A DNA stretch of 64,000 nucleotides from Hymenobacter ruricola (GTDB taxonomy: Bacteria > Bacteroidota > Bacteroidia > Cytophagales > Hymenobacteraceae), in NCBI RefSeq assembly GCF_015694525.1, contig NZ_JADQDM010000002.1:124001-188000 (forward strand). Direction: 5' to 3'. A program made the translations under genes and the position numbers. Below, piece by piece: positions 1 through 8,889 of the stretch (positions are counted from its first letter, which is position 1; each line of letters begins with the position of its first letter). The notes beneath the pieces are model-generated. The model saw nothing but the letters and a program-made list of their open reading frames with translations. It was not told where the DNA came from and made no database searches.

Positions 1-1
1 G

Positions 2-874
2 GTCACCATGGAGTTTTATCCCGACAAAGACCAGCCCGGCAAAAACATGCCCGAGCAAATCCGCATCACCACGCACAAGCCCTCGGCCAATGGCCCCAGC
101 AACAAGGTGGAAGTGCTGCTGGAGAAAAAAACCGGCCTCGTGATTAACATCGACGGCCGGAATAAGTCGACCGGCCGCGATGCCCGAACCCCCGAGCAGC
201 GCCAGGCCCACCGCGACTCCGTGCGCCTCAAGGACCTGGAGAAGCGCTCCACCAAGTCGCACCTCATCCTCGACATCGGCCTGAACGCGCTGGTGAACCA
301 GAAATCCGTGGCCGGCCAATCGGACGTGGACCTGCGCACCGAAGGCTCGCGCTACGTCAACATCGGCCTGGACTGGGACGCCCGCCTCGGCGGCAAGCGC
401 AGCCCCCTGAGCCTGACCGTGGGCCCCGAATTTGCCTTCAACAACTACATGCTGAACGGCAACCGCCAGTGGGTGAACGAGAACGGCCGCACCAGCGTCA
501 TCCTCAACCGCGAAGGCCGCCAGTACCAGAAAACCAAGCTGGCCACGTCCAGCATCAACCTGCCCCTGATGCTGCGCCTGCAGCTGCGCGACTCGCACTA
601 CAAGCCCACTTTCACCATCGGCGCGGGCGGCTTCGTGGGCTACCGCATCAAGTCCTGGACCAAGGTGAAATACACCAGCGAGGGCACCACCTACAAGGAC
701 AAAGAAGACGGCAGCTACAACATGGAAAACTTCCAGTACGGCCTGCAGGGCACCATCGGCTACCGCAGCCTGGAGTTCTTCGGCAAGTACAACATGAACC
801 CCCTGTTCAAAGCCAATGCCGGCCCCGATACCCAGGTTCTGAGCTTCGGCGTGCGGCTGCTCGGTATCGACTAA
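2..874 (+). CDS. outer-membrane beta-barrel protein, 5' end outside window
   Basis: The frame is open to the first bases of the window, so the ATG at 8 may be internal and the gene is probably truncated by the window edge. The N-terminal third is charged and basic (a periplasmic or linker region rich in K/R/D). From about residue 95 the protein alternates polar and aromatic residues in strand-sized blocks (for example LDIGLNALVN, YVNIGLDWDARL, LTVGPEFAFNN), and it ends with VLSFGVRLLGID, as in small porin-like barrels of Bacteroidota. No enzymatic motif is visible. Cargo or assembly role unknown. It converges on the methyltransferase gene through a long bidirectional palindrome. Confidence 0.6.
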   Translation, partial: VTMEFYPDKDQPGKNMPEQIRITTHKPSANGPSNKVEVLLEKKTGLVINIDGRNKSTGRDARTPEQRQAHRDSVRLKDLEKRSTKSHLILDIGLNALVNQKSVAGQSDVDLRTEGSRYVNIGLDWDARLGGKRSPLSLTVGPEFAFNNYMLNGNRQWVNENGRTSVILNREGRQYQKTKLATSSINLPLMLRLQLRDSHYKPTFTIGAGGFVGYRIKSWTKVKYTSEGTTYKDKEDGSYNMENFQYGLQGTIGYRSLEFFGKYNMNPLFKANAGPDTQVLSFGVRLLGID

Positions 875-882
875 GTAGTAAT

Positions 883-965
883 GGGATAAGGAAAAAGGGA
901 GCGGGAATAAGTGCTGTGTACAGGCAGCATTTATTCCCGCTCCCTTTTTCCTTCTTTCTTATCCC
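883..965. terminator. bidirectional terminator/nested palindrome
   Basis: Arms 890-910 and 931-951 are a perfect 21-base inverted repeat, extended inward by GTGCTG/CAGCAT and flanked by an outer pair GGGATAAG (883-890) and CTTATCCC (958-965). A and T runs lie within the arms on both strands. It fills the gap between the convergent stop codons at 874 and 966. Confidence 0.8.
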
Positions 966-1721
966 TTATTGATTTCGGAAAAAGTTATCGAGCAGAATGG
1001 CGGCCGAAATGGCCACGTTGAGGCTTTCGGCCCGGCCGCCGGCCCCGCGCGGGATGTGCAGGCGCCGGGTGAGGGCCGCCGCCACGCCGGGCGTGAGGCC
1101 GTGCGACTCGGAGCCCATGACGAGCACGCCGGCGGGGCGCAGGGCGAGGCGGTGCACGTTGTCGCCGGCCAAATCGGCGCCGAAGATGCCGACTTCGGGC
1201 GGCAGCGTGGGCAGCCAGGCGGCCAGGTCGCGCTCCCACACGGGCACGCGGGCGAAGGCGCCCATGGTGGCGGCCACGGTTTTGGGGGCGTAAGCGTCGG
1301 CGCAGCCGGGGCTGAGCACCACGCCGGGCAGGCCGTACCAGTCGGCCAGGCGCAGCAGCGTGCCCAGGTTGCCAGGGTCGCGCACTTCGTCGAGGGCCAG
1401 CAACAAAGCGCCCGTGGGCAGCGTTGGAGGCAGCGGCGGCTCGGACGGCAGGCGGGCCACCGCGAGGGCCGTGGCGTTGTGGGCCAGGGTGCCGAGCTGG
1501 GTGAGCTCGGTTTCGGTGACGAGGGTGAGCAGGCGCGCGGGCAGCGAGGCACGGTTTTGGGAAGCGAATTCGGCCGTAGTCAGCAGGTGTTCGGTTTCCA
1601 GGTCAGAACTTAGCAGCTCCAACACGCTTTTTCCGCCTTCCACCAGAAACGCGCCGTGGCGCTGGCGGTACTTTTTTTGGTGCAGCGACTGCACGTATTT
1701 CCCAAGTGTTTTTGAAACCAT
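966..1721 (-). CDS. TrmH/SpoU-family RNA 2'-O-methyltransferase
   Basis: A 251-residue SPOUT methyltransferase that would transfer a methyl group from S-adenosylmethionine to a ribose in rRNA or tRNA. The N-terminal SpoU substrate-binding part has the usual KYVQSL...KKYRQRHGAFLVEG motif set. The SpoU catalytic part shows LDEVRDPGNLGTLLR (motif 1), the knot motif VMGSESHGL (motif 2) and LNVAISAAILL (motif 3). The target base cannot be read from sequence. The ATG at 1721 is preferred over a start at 1742 because a perfect -7 box lies at 1740-1747 and would otherwise be inside the gene. The 5' end overlaps the divergent tamL gene. Confidence 0.9.
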   Translation of the reverse strand: MVSKTLGKYVQSLHQKKYRQRHGAFLVEGGKSVLELLSSDLETEHLLTTAEFASQNRASLPARLLTLVTETELTQLGTLAHNATALAVARLPSEPPLPPTLPTGALLLALDEVRDPGNLGTLLRLADWYGLPGVVLSPGCADAYAPKTVAATMGAFARVPVWERDLAAWLPTLPPEVGIFGADLAGDNVHRLALRPAGVLVMGSESHGLTPGVAAALTRRLHIPRGAGGRAESLNVAISAAILLDNFFRNQ

Positions 1722-4345
1722 TGTTGTCGACCTATTCTTCAAAGCTACGGGCCCTGCGCCGGCTCGGGCCGCTGGGCGTGCTGCTGCTGGCCGCGGCGTG
1801 CTCGCCGTTTAAGCTGCTGCGGCCGGGCCAGCGCCTGCTGAGCCGCGTGGAAATAAAGGGCGTGGAGCAGGCCGACAAAGAACGGCTCACGGCGCTGGCT
1901 CAGCAAAAACCCAATACCCGTTTCCCGCTGCCCAAGCTGGCCATCTACCAGTTGGGCTACAATTTCTACGACTCGGTGCGCATCAAAAACAAGCTGCGCG
2001 ACATTCAGGCCAGCTACGCGGCCAAGATGAAGGCAGCCGGCACCGACTCGGCCGAGCTGGGCAAGCTGCTGGCCCGCCGCGAGCGCAAGGTCACCCGCAA
2101 GCAGCTGGCCCTCGACAAGGGCAACGCCATCATGCGCCTGGGCGAGGCGCCCGTGGTGTACGACACCACCCTGACCCGCCGCACGGTGGAGCAAATGACC
2201 ACCTTTCTGCATTCGCAGGGCTTTTTCCGGGCCACGGTGACGGCCACCGACACGGCCCGCTACCGGCACAGCCGGTTCCTGAAGCTGATGGGCAAGGTGT
2301 TCAACGGCAAGCCCGATTCGCTGGACCTGGCCAAGCTTTACCGCCGCGCCACGGTCACGTACGCCATCACCGAAGGCCCGCCGTTCCTCTACCGCCTGCA
2401 GGAGCCCAGCATTCCGGATTCGGGGGTGGCGGCCGTGGTGCGCCAGGCTAAAGCGGCTTCGCTGATTCACGAAAACGAGCGCTACAATGAGGAAATCATC
2501 GGCCAGGAGCGCACCCGGCTCGAAACCCTGCTCAAGAACGCCGGCTACTTTGATTTCCGGCCCCAGTTCATCACGCTGGAAGCCGACACCAGCTACGAGA
2601 AGTTTACGGTGCGGCTGCGCACCTTCATTGCCAACCCCGGCCCCGCGCAGGGCCACCGCAAGTACACCATCCGCCAGGTGCGCTTCGTGACCGATGCCGG
2701 CATCGGCCGCACCCTGCGCAACGCCGCCGGCGACACCCTGCGCCGGGCCGGCACGCCGGGTGCGCTGCGGGCGCGGCCCAATCTGGGCCTGCGCACCGAC
2801 ACCACCGTCACTGATTCGGTGCATTTCGCGGCCTATCAGCAGAAGTACAGCACCAGCCTGCTGGCCCGCAAGGTGCTGGTGCGCCCCGGCCAGCTCTACA
2901 ACCTCACGCGCACCCAGCAAACCCAGCGGCTGCTCTCGGACCTGGACATGTTCCGCTTCAGCACCGTGAGCTACCGCAAAGTGCCCGACCCCCCCGCCGC
3001 CGACAGCGCCGGCCTGCACCCCACCACCGGCGAACTGAACGCGGTAATCAACGCCTCGCCGGCGCCCAAGTTTGCGATAAACGACGAGTTCGGGGCCACG
3101 TTCGTGGCCAATTTGGCCGGCCCGTTTCTCAACCTACGCCTAAAAACCCGGAACCCATTTGGCGGGGCCGAGGTGCTAGAGTTTGGCGTCCGGGCCGGCT
3201 TGGAAGGGCAGCTGGTGCGGGTTGCCACCGAAAACCAGACCCAGCAGTCGGTGCTGACCAAGCAGCTCGGAGCCACGGCGTCGCTCACGCTGCCGCAGTT
3301 TCTGGTGCCGTTTCGCACCAACCACTTTCTGACGAAATACAACCCCAAAACCCGGTTTACGCTCTCGGAAACCTACGTGGACCGGCCGGAATACACCCGT
3401 TCCAATTTCGAGTTCGCGTTCGACTACATCTGGCAACGCTCGGCGTTTCACCAGTACGTGTTTTCGCCCGTGGTGCTCACGCTGGTGAATTCCGACCCCA
3501 GCCCGGCATTTGCGCAACGGCTGGAAGATTTGAAGGTCACCGAAGGCTCGTCGCTGTACCGCTCGTTCAACAAGCAAATCGAGCCCAGCTTTGGCTTCAC
3601 TTCGCTGTATAATTCCAACGACTTCAACCAAACCCGCAACGCCCAGTACCTGCGCCTGGCGGTGGAGTTTGGCGGCCTAACGCGCAGCTTGTACCGTCAG
3701 CCGCTTTTCGACGCCACGAACCTGAACGTGTATGACTTTGCGCGGCTCAGCGCCGATTACCGGCGCTACTACCGCCTCACGCCCCAAACCTACTTTGTGT
3801 GGCGCCTGAACGGCGGGGTGGTGCACGCCATCACCCGGACGGAAGGCGATTACGTGGTGCCCTACGACAAGTCCTTTTTTGCGGGCGGCTCCACCAGCCT
3901 GCGGGCCTGGCAGCCGCGCCGCCTGGGGCCGGGCGGCTACACCCCGCTGCTACCGGACAACACCCGCGACTACCTCACCGAGCAGCCCGGCGAGCTGCTG
4001 CTCGAAGGCAGCGCCGAATACCGCTTCCCCATCTACAGCTTCATCAAAGGAGCCGTTTTCACGGATTTTGGCAACGTGTGGGGCCTGCAGGAAAAAAAGG
4101 ACCCTATCACCCACGAGTACTTCCGCGAGAATGCACAGTTTCAGCTCGACCGTTTCTACCGGCAGCTGGCGCTGGACACCGGCCTCGGCATTCGCTTCGA
4201 CTTCACCTTCCTCATCCTACGCCTCGACTTGGCCACCAAAATCTACGACCCCACCGCTCTAAGTGGCAAGCGGTGGGCCCTGCGCTACTTCGACAGCAGC
4301 GCCAACCCCATCGCCTTCAACCTGGGCATTGGTTACCCCTTCTAA
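1706..4345 (+). CDS. tamL: TamL: lipoprotein BamA/TamA-family outer-membrane assembly protein
   Basis: An 879-residue Omp85-type protein. The N-terminus has a hydrophobic segment and lipobox LAAAC (Cys32 from the GTG at 1706), so it should be a lipoprotein, which distinguishes the Bacteroidota TamL from TamA. POTRA-like repeats occupy roughly residues 45-430 (for example TVTYAITEGPPFLYRL, VLVRPGQLYNLTRTQQT). The C-terminal half is a 16-strand-type barrel with the conserved FFAGGSTSLRAWQPRRLGPG loop and a final strand ending NLGIGYPF. It probably inserts or folds outer-membrane proteins. No tamB is adjacent. The exact start is uncertain: GTG 1706 lies inside the 5' end of the divergent methyltransferase gene, and TTG at 1721 is an alternative. 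Confidence 0.88.
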   Translation: MFLKPLLSTYSSKLRALRRLGPLGVLLLAAACSPFKLLRPGQRLLSRVEIKGVEQADKERLTALAQQKPNTRFPLPKLAIYQLGYNFYDSVRIKNKLRDIQASYAAKMKAAGTDSAELGKLLARRERKVTRKQLALDKGNAIMRLGEAPVVYDTTLTRRTVEQMTTFLHSQGFFRATVTATDTARYRHSRFLKLMGKVFNGKPDSLDLAKLYRRATVTYAITEGPPFLYRLQEPSIPDSGVAAVVRQAKAASLIHENERYNEEIIGQERTRLETLLKNAGYFDFRPQFITLEADTSYEKFTVRLRTFIANPGPAQGHRKYTIRQVRFVTDAGIGRTLRNAAGDTLRRAGTPGALRARPNLGLRTDTTVTDSVHFAAYQQKYSTSLLARKVLVRPGQLYNLTRTQQTQRLLSDLDMFRFSTVSYRKVPDPPAADSAGLHPTTGELNAVINASPAPKFAINDEFGATFVANLAGPFLNLRLKTRNPFGGAEVLEFGVRAGLEGQLVRVATENQTQQSVLTKQLGATASLTLPQFLVPFRTNHFLTKYNPKTRFTLSETYVDRPEYTRSNFEFAFDYIWQRSAFHQYVFSPVVLTLVNSDPSPAFAQRLEDLKVTEGSSLYRSFNKQIEPSFGFTSLYNSNDFNQTRNAQYLRLAVEFGGLTRSLYRQPLFDATNLNVYDFARLSADYRRYYRLTPQTYFVWRLNGGVVHAITRTEGDYVVPYDKSFFAGGSTSLRAWQPRRLGPGGYTPLLPDNTRDYLTEQPGELLLEGSAEYRFPIYSFIKGAVFTDFGNVWGLQEKKDPITHEYFRENAQFQLDRFYRQLALDTGLGIRFDFTFLILRLDLATKIYDPTALSGKRWALRYFDSSANPIAFNLGIGYPF
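1740..1747 (-). promoter_or_regulatory. -7 box TAGCTTTG for the RNA methyltransferase
   Basis: Minus-strand TAGCTTTG matches the Bacteroidota TAnnTTTG box, 18 bases before the ATG at 1721. No clear -33 TTG was seen. The box lies inside the tamL coding region. Confidence 0.55.
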
Positions 4346-4404
4346 GGAGTGGGTTGGTGGATACAAAGCAGGCGAGTCAGGCTTGAACCCACCACTCCTT
4401 CTTA
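4343..4404. terminator. candidate bidirectional terminator between tamL and E1 genes
   Basis: AAGGAGTGG (4344-4352) pairs with CCACTCCTT (4392-4400). The arms include the stop codons of both convergent genes. The loop is long (39 bases) and shows further partial pairing (GGGTT/AACCC). Confidence 0.4.
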
Positions 4405-6615
4405 GTACGCCAGCAGTTCGCCGAGAGCGGCGGCCACTTTGGCGGCGCTGGGCAGCATCTGGCGCTCCAGCTCCACGTTGAGGGCGATGGCGGGCAGGTT
4501 GGCCGCGCCCAGCGTGAACACCGGCGCATCCAGGGCCTCGAAGCAGTGGCGCTGGATGCGCCCGGCCAGGCTTTCGGCGAAGCTGTTGAGCAGGGGCTCC
4601 TCGGTGAGCACCAGCACCTTGCCGTGGCGGCGCGTGGCGGCGGTCACGGCGTCGAAATCGAGCGGATTGAGGGTGCGCAGGTCCAGGATTTCGATTTGAC
4701 CGGGGAAGTCGCGGCTGGCCGTTTTAGCCCAGTGCACGCCCATGCCGTAGGTCACCACCAGCGCGGTTTCGCCGCGGCGCAGCTTGTCGGCATCGGCGGC
4801 TTGCGCGATGGCGGCCTGGCCCAGCGGGATGACGTAGCCAGCGGCCGGCTCTGTGGTTTTGGCGTCTTCGGTGCCGGGCACTTTGCTCCAGTACAGGCCC
4901 TTGTGCTCCAGTATCACCACGGGGTTGGGGTCAAGGAAGGCGGCACGCATCAGGCCTTTCATGTCGGCCGCGTTGCTCGGGTACACCACTTTAATGCCGC
5001 GAATGGTGAGCAGCGTGCTCTCAATGGAGCCCGAATGGTAGGGCCCGCCGCCGCCATACGCGCCAATGGGCACGCGTATGAGCGCCGGAATCGGAAACTT
5101 GCCCATGGTGAGGTAGCAGGATTTTGACAGCTCTTCCACCAGCTGGTTCAGGGCCGGCCAGATGTAGTCGGCAAACTGGATTTCGACGATGGGCCGGGCG
5201 CCCACGGCGGCCATGCCGGCCGTGCTGCCCACAATGTAGGCCTCCTGAATGGGCGTGTTGAACACGCGGCCGTCGCCGTACTTTTTGGCCAGCAACGCAG
5301 CTTCGCGGAACACGCCGCCCAGCTCGCCACCCACGTCCTGCCCGTAAAACAGGGCTTCGGGAAACTCGCGCAGGATGTCGTCCACGGCGTGCAGGGCGGC
5401 GTCCACCATCAGGGTTTTCTCGGCGCCGGCGGGGCTGCGCTCGCCGGCTTCGGCCAAGATGGCGGGCGGGGCAAACTCGTGGTCGGCGAAAGTGGCCGGG
5501 TCGGGGTCGGGCGCGGCCAGGGCTTCGGCCCAGTCGGCGCGCACGGTAGCCAAAGCCTCGGCGGCCAAGTCGTTCAGCTCGGTTTCGGCAAAGCCCTGGG
5601 CCAGCAGCTGCTGGTGCAGGCGTGGCAAGGGGTCCTGGGTTTGGTGGGCGGCCAAGTCGTGGCGGTACCACTCGCGGCGCACGCCGCTGGTGTGGTGGCC
5701 CAGCAGCGGGCATTTGGCGTGCACCAGCACCGGCCCGCGCCGGGCCCGCACGTGCGCGAAAGCCTCCGTCAGGCCCGCGTACGACGACCAGAAATCGGCC
5801 CCGTCCACCTGCAGCCGCCGCAGGCCCGGAAAGCCCGCCGCAAACTCGTAGGCGTTCATGGCGCGCATCTCGCGGCCGGTGGCCGAAATGCCCCAGTCGT
5901 TGTCCTGCACCAGGTAAATAATGGGCAGCTGGTGCAGAATGGCCATTTGCAGGGCTTCCGACACCTCGCCCTCCGTCATGGCGCCGTCGCCAATCGAGCA
6001 CAAACTCAACGCCTGATTCCCGGCCAGATTTTCCCGGATTTTCTTCACCGCATCGGTAGCCGCGGCCACTTGCTCGCCGGGCAGCGCCTCAAAATATTTG
6101 ATGGCGTGCGCCATGCCGGTGGCCGGAATGGCCTGCATGCCCGTGGCCGAGCTTTGGTGCGGAATGACCGGCACGCCCGCCCGCCGCAGCGACGGGTGCG
6201 AGTAGTACGTGCGCCCTCCGCTGAACGGGTCGCCGGCCTTGGCCAGCAGTTGCAGCATGAGCTCATACGGCCGCAGCCCGAGGCCGAGCAGCAGGGCATC
6301 GTCGCGGTAGTAGGGCGCGGCAAAGTCGGTTTCGGTGAGCAGGAAGGCGGTGGCCAGTTGCACGGCCTCGTGCCCGCGGGCGGTGGCGTGCACGTAGCGC
6401 GAGGCCGTGGCTTTCTGCTCTTCGTAGAGGTCGGCCATGGCGGCGGCCGTGTGCATCAGGCGGTAGGCGCGGCGCAGCAGGTAGGGGTCGATGGCCGGTG
6501 CCGGCCGCGCGTTGGGGGCCGAAAACGCGGCGGCCGCGGCCGCCGCGGCGTTGGCGACGCGGGTATTGGGCAGGTCGGTGGTGTCGGGTGCGGTGGGCGC
6601 GGCAAAGTCGGACAT
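4402..6615 (-). CDS. fused alpha+beta E1 of a 2-oxoacid (branched-chain type) dehydrogenase
   Basis: A 737-residue thiamine-diphosphate enzyme joining the usual alpha and beta E1 chains in one protein; it would decarboxylate a 2-oxoacid and pass the acyl group to an E2 lipoyl domain. The alpha half carries the ThDP/Mg motif GDGAMTEG followed about 25 residues later by QDNDWGIS, plus YYRDDALLLGLG and SSATGMQAIPATGMAHAIK. The beta half has FYGQDVGGELGGVFR, NTPIQEAYIVGSTAGMA and the GAYGGGGPYHSGS loop. A poly-Ala stretch near residue 25 is an N-terminal oddity. ATG 6615 is chosen because a perfect -7 box ends 23 bases upstream; an upstream start at 6684 would cross it. E2 and E3 are not in the window. 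Substrate (branched-chain versus pyruvate) is inferred from family resemblance only. Confidence 0.88.
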   Translation of the reverse strand: MSDFAAPTAPDTTDLPNTRVANAAAAAAAAFSAPNARPAPAIDPYLLRRAYRLMHTAAAMADLYEEQKATASRYVHATARGHEAVQLATAFLLTETDFAAPYYRDDALLLGLGLRPYELMLQLLAKAGDPFSGGRTYYSHPSLRRAGVPVIPHQSSATGMQAIPATGMAHAIKYFEALPGEQVAAATDAVKKIRENLAGNQALSLCSIGDGAMTEGEVSEALQMAILHQLPIIYLVQDNDWGISATGREMRAMNAYEFAAGFPGLRRLQVDGADFWSSYAGLTEAFAHVRARRGPVLVHAKCPLLGHHTSGVRREWYRHDLAAHQTQDPLPRLHQQLLAQGFAETELNDLAAEALATVRADWAEALAAPDPDPATFADHEFAPPAILAEAGERSPAGAEKTLMVDAALHAVDDILREFPEALFYGQDVGGELGGVFREAALLAKKYGDGRVFNTPIQEAYIVGSTAGMAAVGARPIVEIQFADYIWPALNQLVEELSKSCYLTMGKFPIPALIRVPIGAYGGGGPYHSGSIESTLLTIRGIKVVYPSNAADMKGLMRAAFLDPNPVVILEHKGLYWSKVPGTEDAKTTEPAAGYVIPLGQAAIAQAADADKLRRGETALVVTYGMGVHWAKTASRDFPGQIEILDLRTLNPLDFDAVTAATRRHGKVLVLTEEPLLNSFAESLAGRIQRHCFEALDAPVFTLGAANLPAIALNVELERQMLPSAAKVAAALGELLAY

Positions 6616-6638
6616 CGGGCAAGGGGCGGGTGAGGCCA

Positions 6639-6646
6639 CAAAAGTA
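6639..6646 (-). promoter_or_regulatory. -7 box TACTTTTG for the E1 gene
   Basis: Exact TAnnTTTG match on the minus strand, 23 bases before the ATG at 6615. It is back to back with the hemF box at 6664-6671. Confidence 0.55.
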
Positions 6647-6663
6647 CGCCCGGCCTCCGTCCG

Positions 6664-6671
6664 TATCTTTG
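6664..6671 (+). promoter_or_regulatory. -7 box TATCTTTG for hemF
   Basis: Exact TAnnTTTG match on the plus strand, in the divergent gap between E1 and hemF. It lies 32 bases before the ATG at 6704 and 92 before the GTG at 6764. Confidence 0.5.
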
Positions 6672-6763
6672 CGCCCGGCCACAAAGCCGCTTTTTGGGCC
6701 TACATGCCTTTCGCGGGCCCTGTTTTGCGGCCTAACTGCTTCGCCTGCTTCCCACTTCTTTCT

Positions 6764-7690
6764 GTGAACCCCGCGCCCTCTCCCACCATCCGTCCCGAAA
6801 TTGAAGCCTGGCTGGCCGATTTTCAGCTCCGCCTGTGCCAGCAGCTGGAAACCGCCGACGCCGGCCCGGCCCGCTTCCTCACCGATGCCTGGCAGCGCGA
6901 AGGCGGCGGTGGCGGCCGCTCCAAAGTGCTGGAGCACGGCCGCGTGCTGGAAAAAGGCGGCGTGGGCTTCTCGGCCGTGTGGGGCCAGATGAGCGAGGCC
7001 GCCGCCCGGCAGCTGCACATGCCCGACCCGCATTTCTACGCCACCGGCGTGAGCGTGGTGCTGCACCCGCGCAGCCCGCGCGTGCCCATCATCCACATGA
7101 ACGTGCGCTACTTCGAAGCCGGCAACGGCGAAGCCTGGTTCGGCGGCGGCATCGACCTGACCCCGATTTACGTGGATGAAGCTCAGGCCCGCCGCTTCCA
7201 CGAGCGGCTGCGCGACGTGTGCAACCGCCACAACCCCGCCTACTACCCCAAGTTCACCCGCTGGGCCGACGACTATTTTTACCTGCCGCATCGCCAGGAA
7301 ACCCGCGGCGTGGGCGGCATTTTCTACGACCGCCTCACCGTGGGCCCCGACGGCACGGCCGAGGAGCTGTTTGCCTTCATGCGCGACGTGGCCGAGCTTT
7401 TTGGTCCCTTTTATTCGGAATTGATGGCCGAAAACCAGGCCCTGCCCTACGGCGAGCGCGAAGAAGCCTGGCAAACCCAGCGCCGGGCCCGCTACGCCGA
7501 GTTCAACCTGGCGTTTGACCGCGGCACCCGGTTCGGGCTCGAAACCGGCGGCCGCACCGAGTCCATCCTCATGAGCCTGCCCCCGCGCACCGGCTGGGCC
7601 TACAACCCCGCGCCGCCCGCGCCCGGCACGCCCGAAGCTGCCACGCTGGCCTGGCTCCGCAAAGGCGTAGACTGGCTGGCCGATGCTTGA
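6764..7690 (+). CDS. hemF: oxygen-dependent coproporphyrinogen III oxidase HemF
   Basis: Converts coproporphyrinogen III to protoporphyrinogen IX with O2 in haem synthesis; cytosolic. The protein carries the family signatures DAWQREGGGGGRSKVLEHG, PIIHMNVRYFE, WFGGGIDLTP, YYPKFTRWADDYFYLPHR and EFNLAFDRGTRFGLETGG, and FGLETGGRTESILMSLPP near the end. From the GTG at 6764 it has 308 residues, close to the usual 300; ATG 6704 would give 328 but adds an unlikely Pro/Cys/Phe-rich leader. The last eight bases overlap the PAP2 gene, suggesting translational coupling. Confidence 0.93.
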   Translation: MNPAPSPTIRPEIEAWLADFQLRLCQQLETADAGPARFLTDAWQREGGGGGRSKVLEHGRVLEKGGVGFSAVWGQMSEAAARQLHMPDPHFYATGVSVVLHPRSPRVPIIHMNVRYFEAGNGEAWFGGGIDLTPIYVDEAQARRFHERLRDVCNRHNPAYYPKFTRWADDYFYLPHRQETRGVGGIFYDRLTVGPDGTAEELFAFMRDVAELFGPFYSELMAENQALPYGEREEAWQTQRRARYAEFNLAFDRGTRFGLETGGRTESILMSLPPRTGWAYNPAPPAPGTPEAATLAWLRKGVDWLADA

Positions 7691-8261
7691 AGCCATTAAA
7701 GCCTTCGACCGGCAGTTGCTGCTGGCCATCAACCACGGCCACGCCCGCGCGCTGGACGCGGTGATGCTGTTTGCTTCCAATCGCCTGGTCTGGTTTCCGG
7801 CCTATGCCCTGCTCATCGGGTGGCTGATTTACCATTTCCGGCGACGGGCGGTGCTGCTGTTGCCCCTGGTGGTGCTGGCCGTGGCGCTGGCCGACAGCAT
7901 CACGAGCCGACTTTTTAAGCCGTTTTTTGCTCGCCCCCGCCCCTGCCACGACGGCGCCCTGCTGGCCCGGCTGCACCTGCCCGACGGCTGTGGCGGGCAA
8001 TTCGGCTTTTTGTCGTCGCACGCCGCCAATTCCATGGCGCTGGCGGTGTTCCTGGCGGTGGTGCTGCCGCCGGGTCGCTTCCGGGCCCTCCGAATCGGAG
8101 TATTTTTGTGGGCTATTCTACTATCCTACAGCCGTATGTACCTTGGGGCGCATTACCCCACCGATGTGCTAGGCGGGGCCATCATCGGGGCGCTTCTGGG
8201 TGCCCTGGCGGCCCTGGCCTACCGGCAGTGGAGCCCGCGCCTGTGGCCGGAAAAAGTGTAA
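7683..8261 (+). CDS. PAP2-family membrane phosphatase
   Basis: A 192-residue integral membrane protein with about five hydrophobic segments. The phosphatidic-acid-phosphatase signature is in order: KPFFARPRPC (KX6RP type), SSHAANS (the usual PSGH form is changed to SSHA) and SRMYLGAHYPTDVLGG (SRX5HX3D), so the His/Asp catalytic core is kept. It would hydrolyse a lipid phosphate or pyrophosphate such as undecaprenyl pyrophosphate or phosphatidylglycerol phosphate; the substrate cannot be told. Its start overlaps the hemF stop by eight bases. Confidence 0.88.
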   Translation: MLEAIKAFDRQLLLAINHGHARALDAVMLFASNRLVWFPAYALLIGWLIYHFRRRAVLLLPLVVLAVALADSITSRLFKPFFARPRPCHDGALLARLHLPDGCGGQFGFLSSHAANSMALAVFLAVVLPPGRFRALRIGVFLWAILLSYSRMYLGAHYPTDVLGGAIIGALLGALAALAYRQWSPRLWPEKV

Positions 8262-8280
8262 GCATCATTCCGTCATAACA

Positions 8281-8889
8281 ATGAATAGCCCCGCGCGCCG
8301 CTTTCTGTTTCTGCTTTCGAGCTCCCGCCGCATGGGCAACACCGAGCAACTGGCGTATTGCGCGGCGCATTCGCTGCCTGAAACCGCGCAGCAGCGCTGG
8401 ATTCATTTGCAGGACTACCCGCTGCCTTATTTCGTGGACCTGCGCCACCACACGCCCTACCCCGAGCCGGCTGGCAATGCCCAATTGCTGCTCGAAGCCA
8501 CCCTCGAAGCCACCGACCTGGTGCTGGTGGCGCCGCTCTACTGGTACAGCCTGCCCGTGCACGCCAAGCATTACCTGGACTATTGGAGCGCTTGGCTGCG
8601 CACCTCGTCGCTCAATTTCCGCCACGACATGCGCGGCAAAACCCTGTGGTCAATAGTGGCCAGCAGCGGCAACCGCGCCGAAGCCCAGCCCCTGGAAGAC
8701 GCATTGGTCCTTACCGCCAACTACATGCAAATGCAGTGGGGCGGCATGCTCTACGGCACCGGCTCGCGGCCCAACGACATTCAGGACGACCTCGGGGCCC
8801 TGCAGCGCGCCCAAACGTTTTTCTCCGAGGCAGCCACTACCAAGCCCGCAGCCGGGCGCGGCGCGACTATCAGCAAAAAAGCCCACTGA
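8281..8889 (+). CDS. NADPH-dependent FMN reductase/flavodoxin-like oxidoreductase
   Basis: A 202-residue flavodoxin-fold protein. Phosphate-binding loop LLSSSRRMGNTEQLA near the N-terminus and VLVAPLYWYSLPVHAKHYLD in the middle are typical of the NADPH-dependent FMN reductase (WrbA/ArsH-like) group. It probably transfers electrons from NAD(P)H through FMN to a quinone or small molecule; the acceptor is unknown. It follows the PAP2 gene by 19 bases in the same direction. Its last codons (SKKAH) are encoded inside the left arm of the terminator. Confidence 0.8.
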   Translation: MNSPARRFLFLLSSSRRMGNTEQLAYCAAHSLPETAQQRWIHLQDYPLPYFVDLRHHTPYPEPAGNAQLLLEATLEATDLVLVAPLYWYSLPVHAKHYLDYWSAWLRTSSLNFRHDMRGKTLWSIVASSGNRAEAQPLEDALVLTANYMQMQWGGMLYGTGSRPNDIQDDLGALQRAQTFFSEAATTKPAAGRGATISKKAH

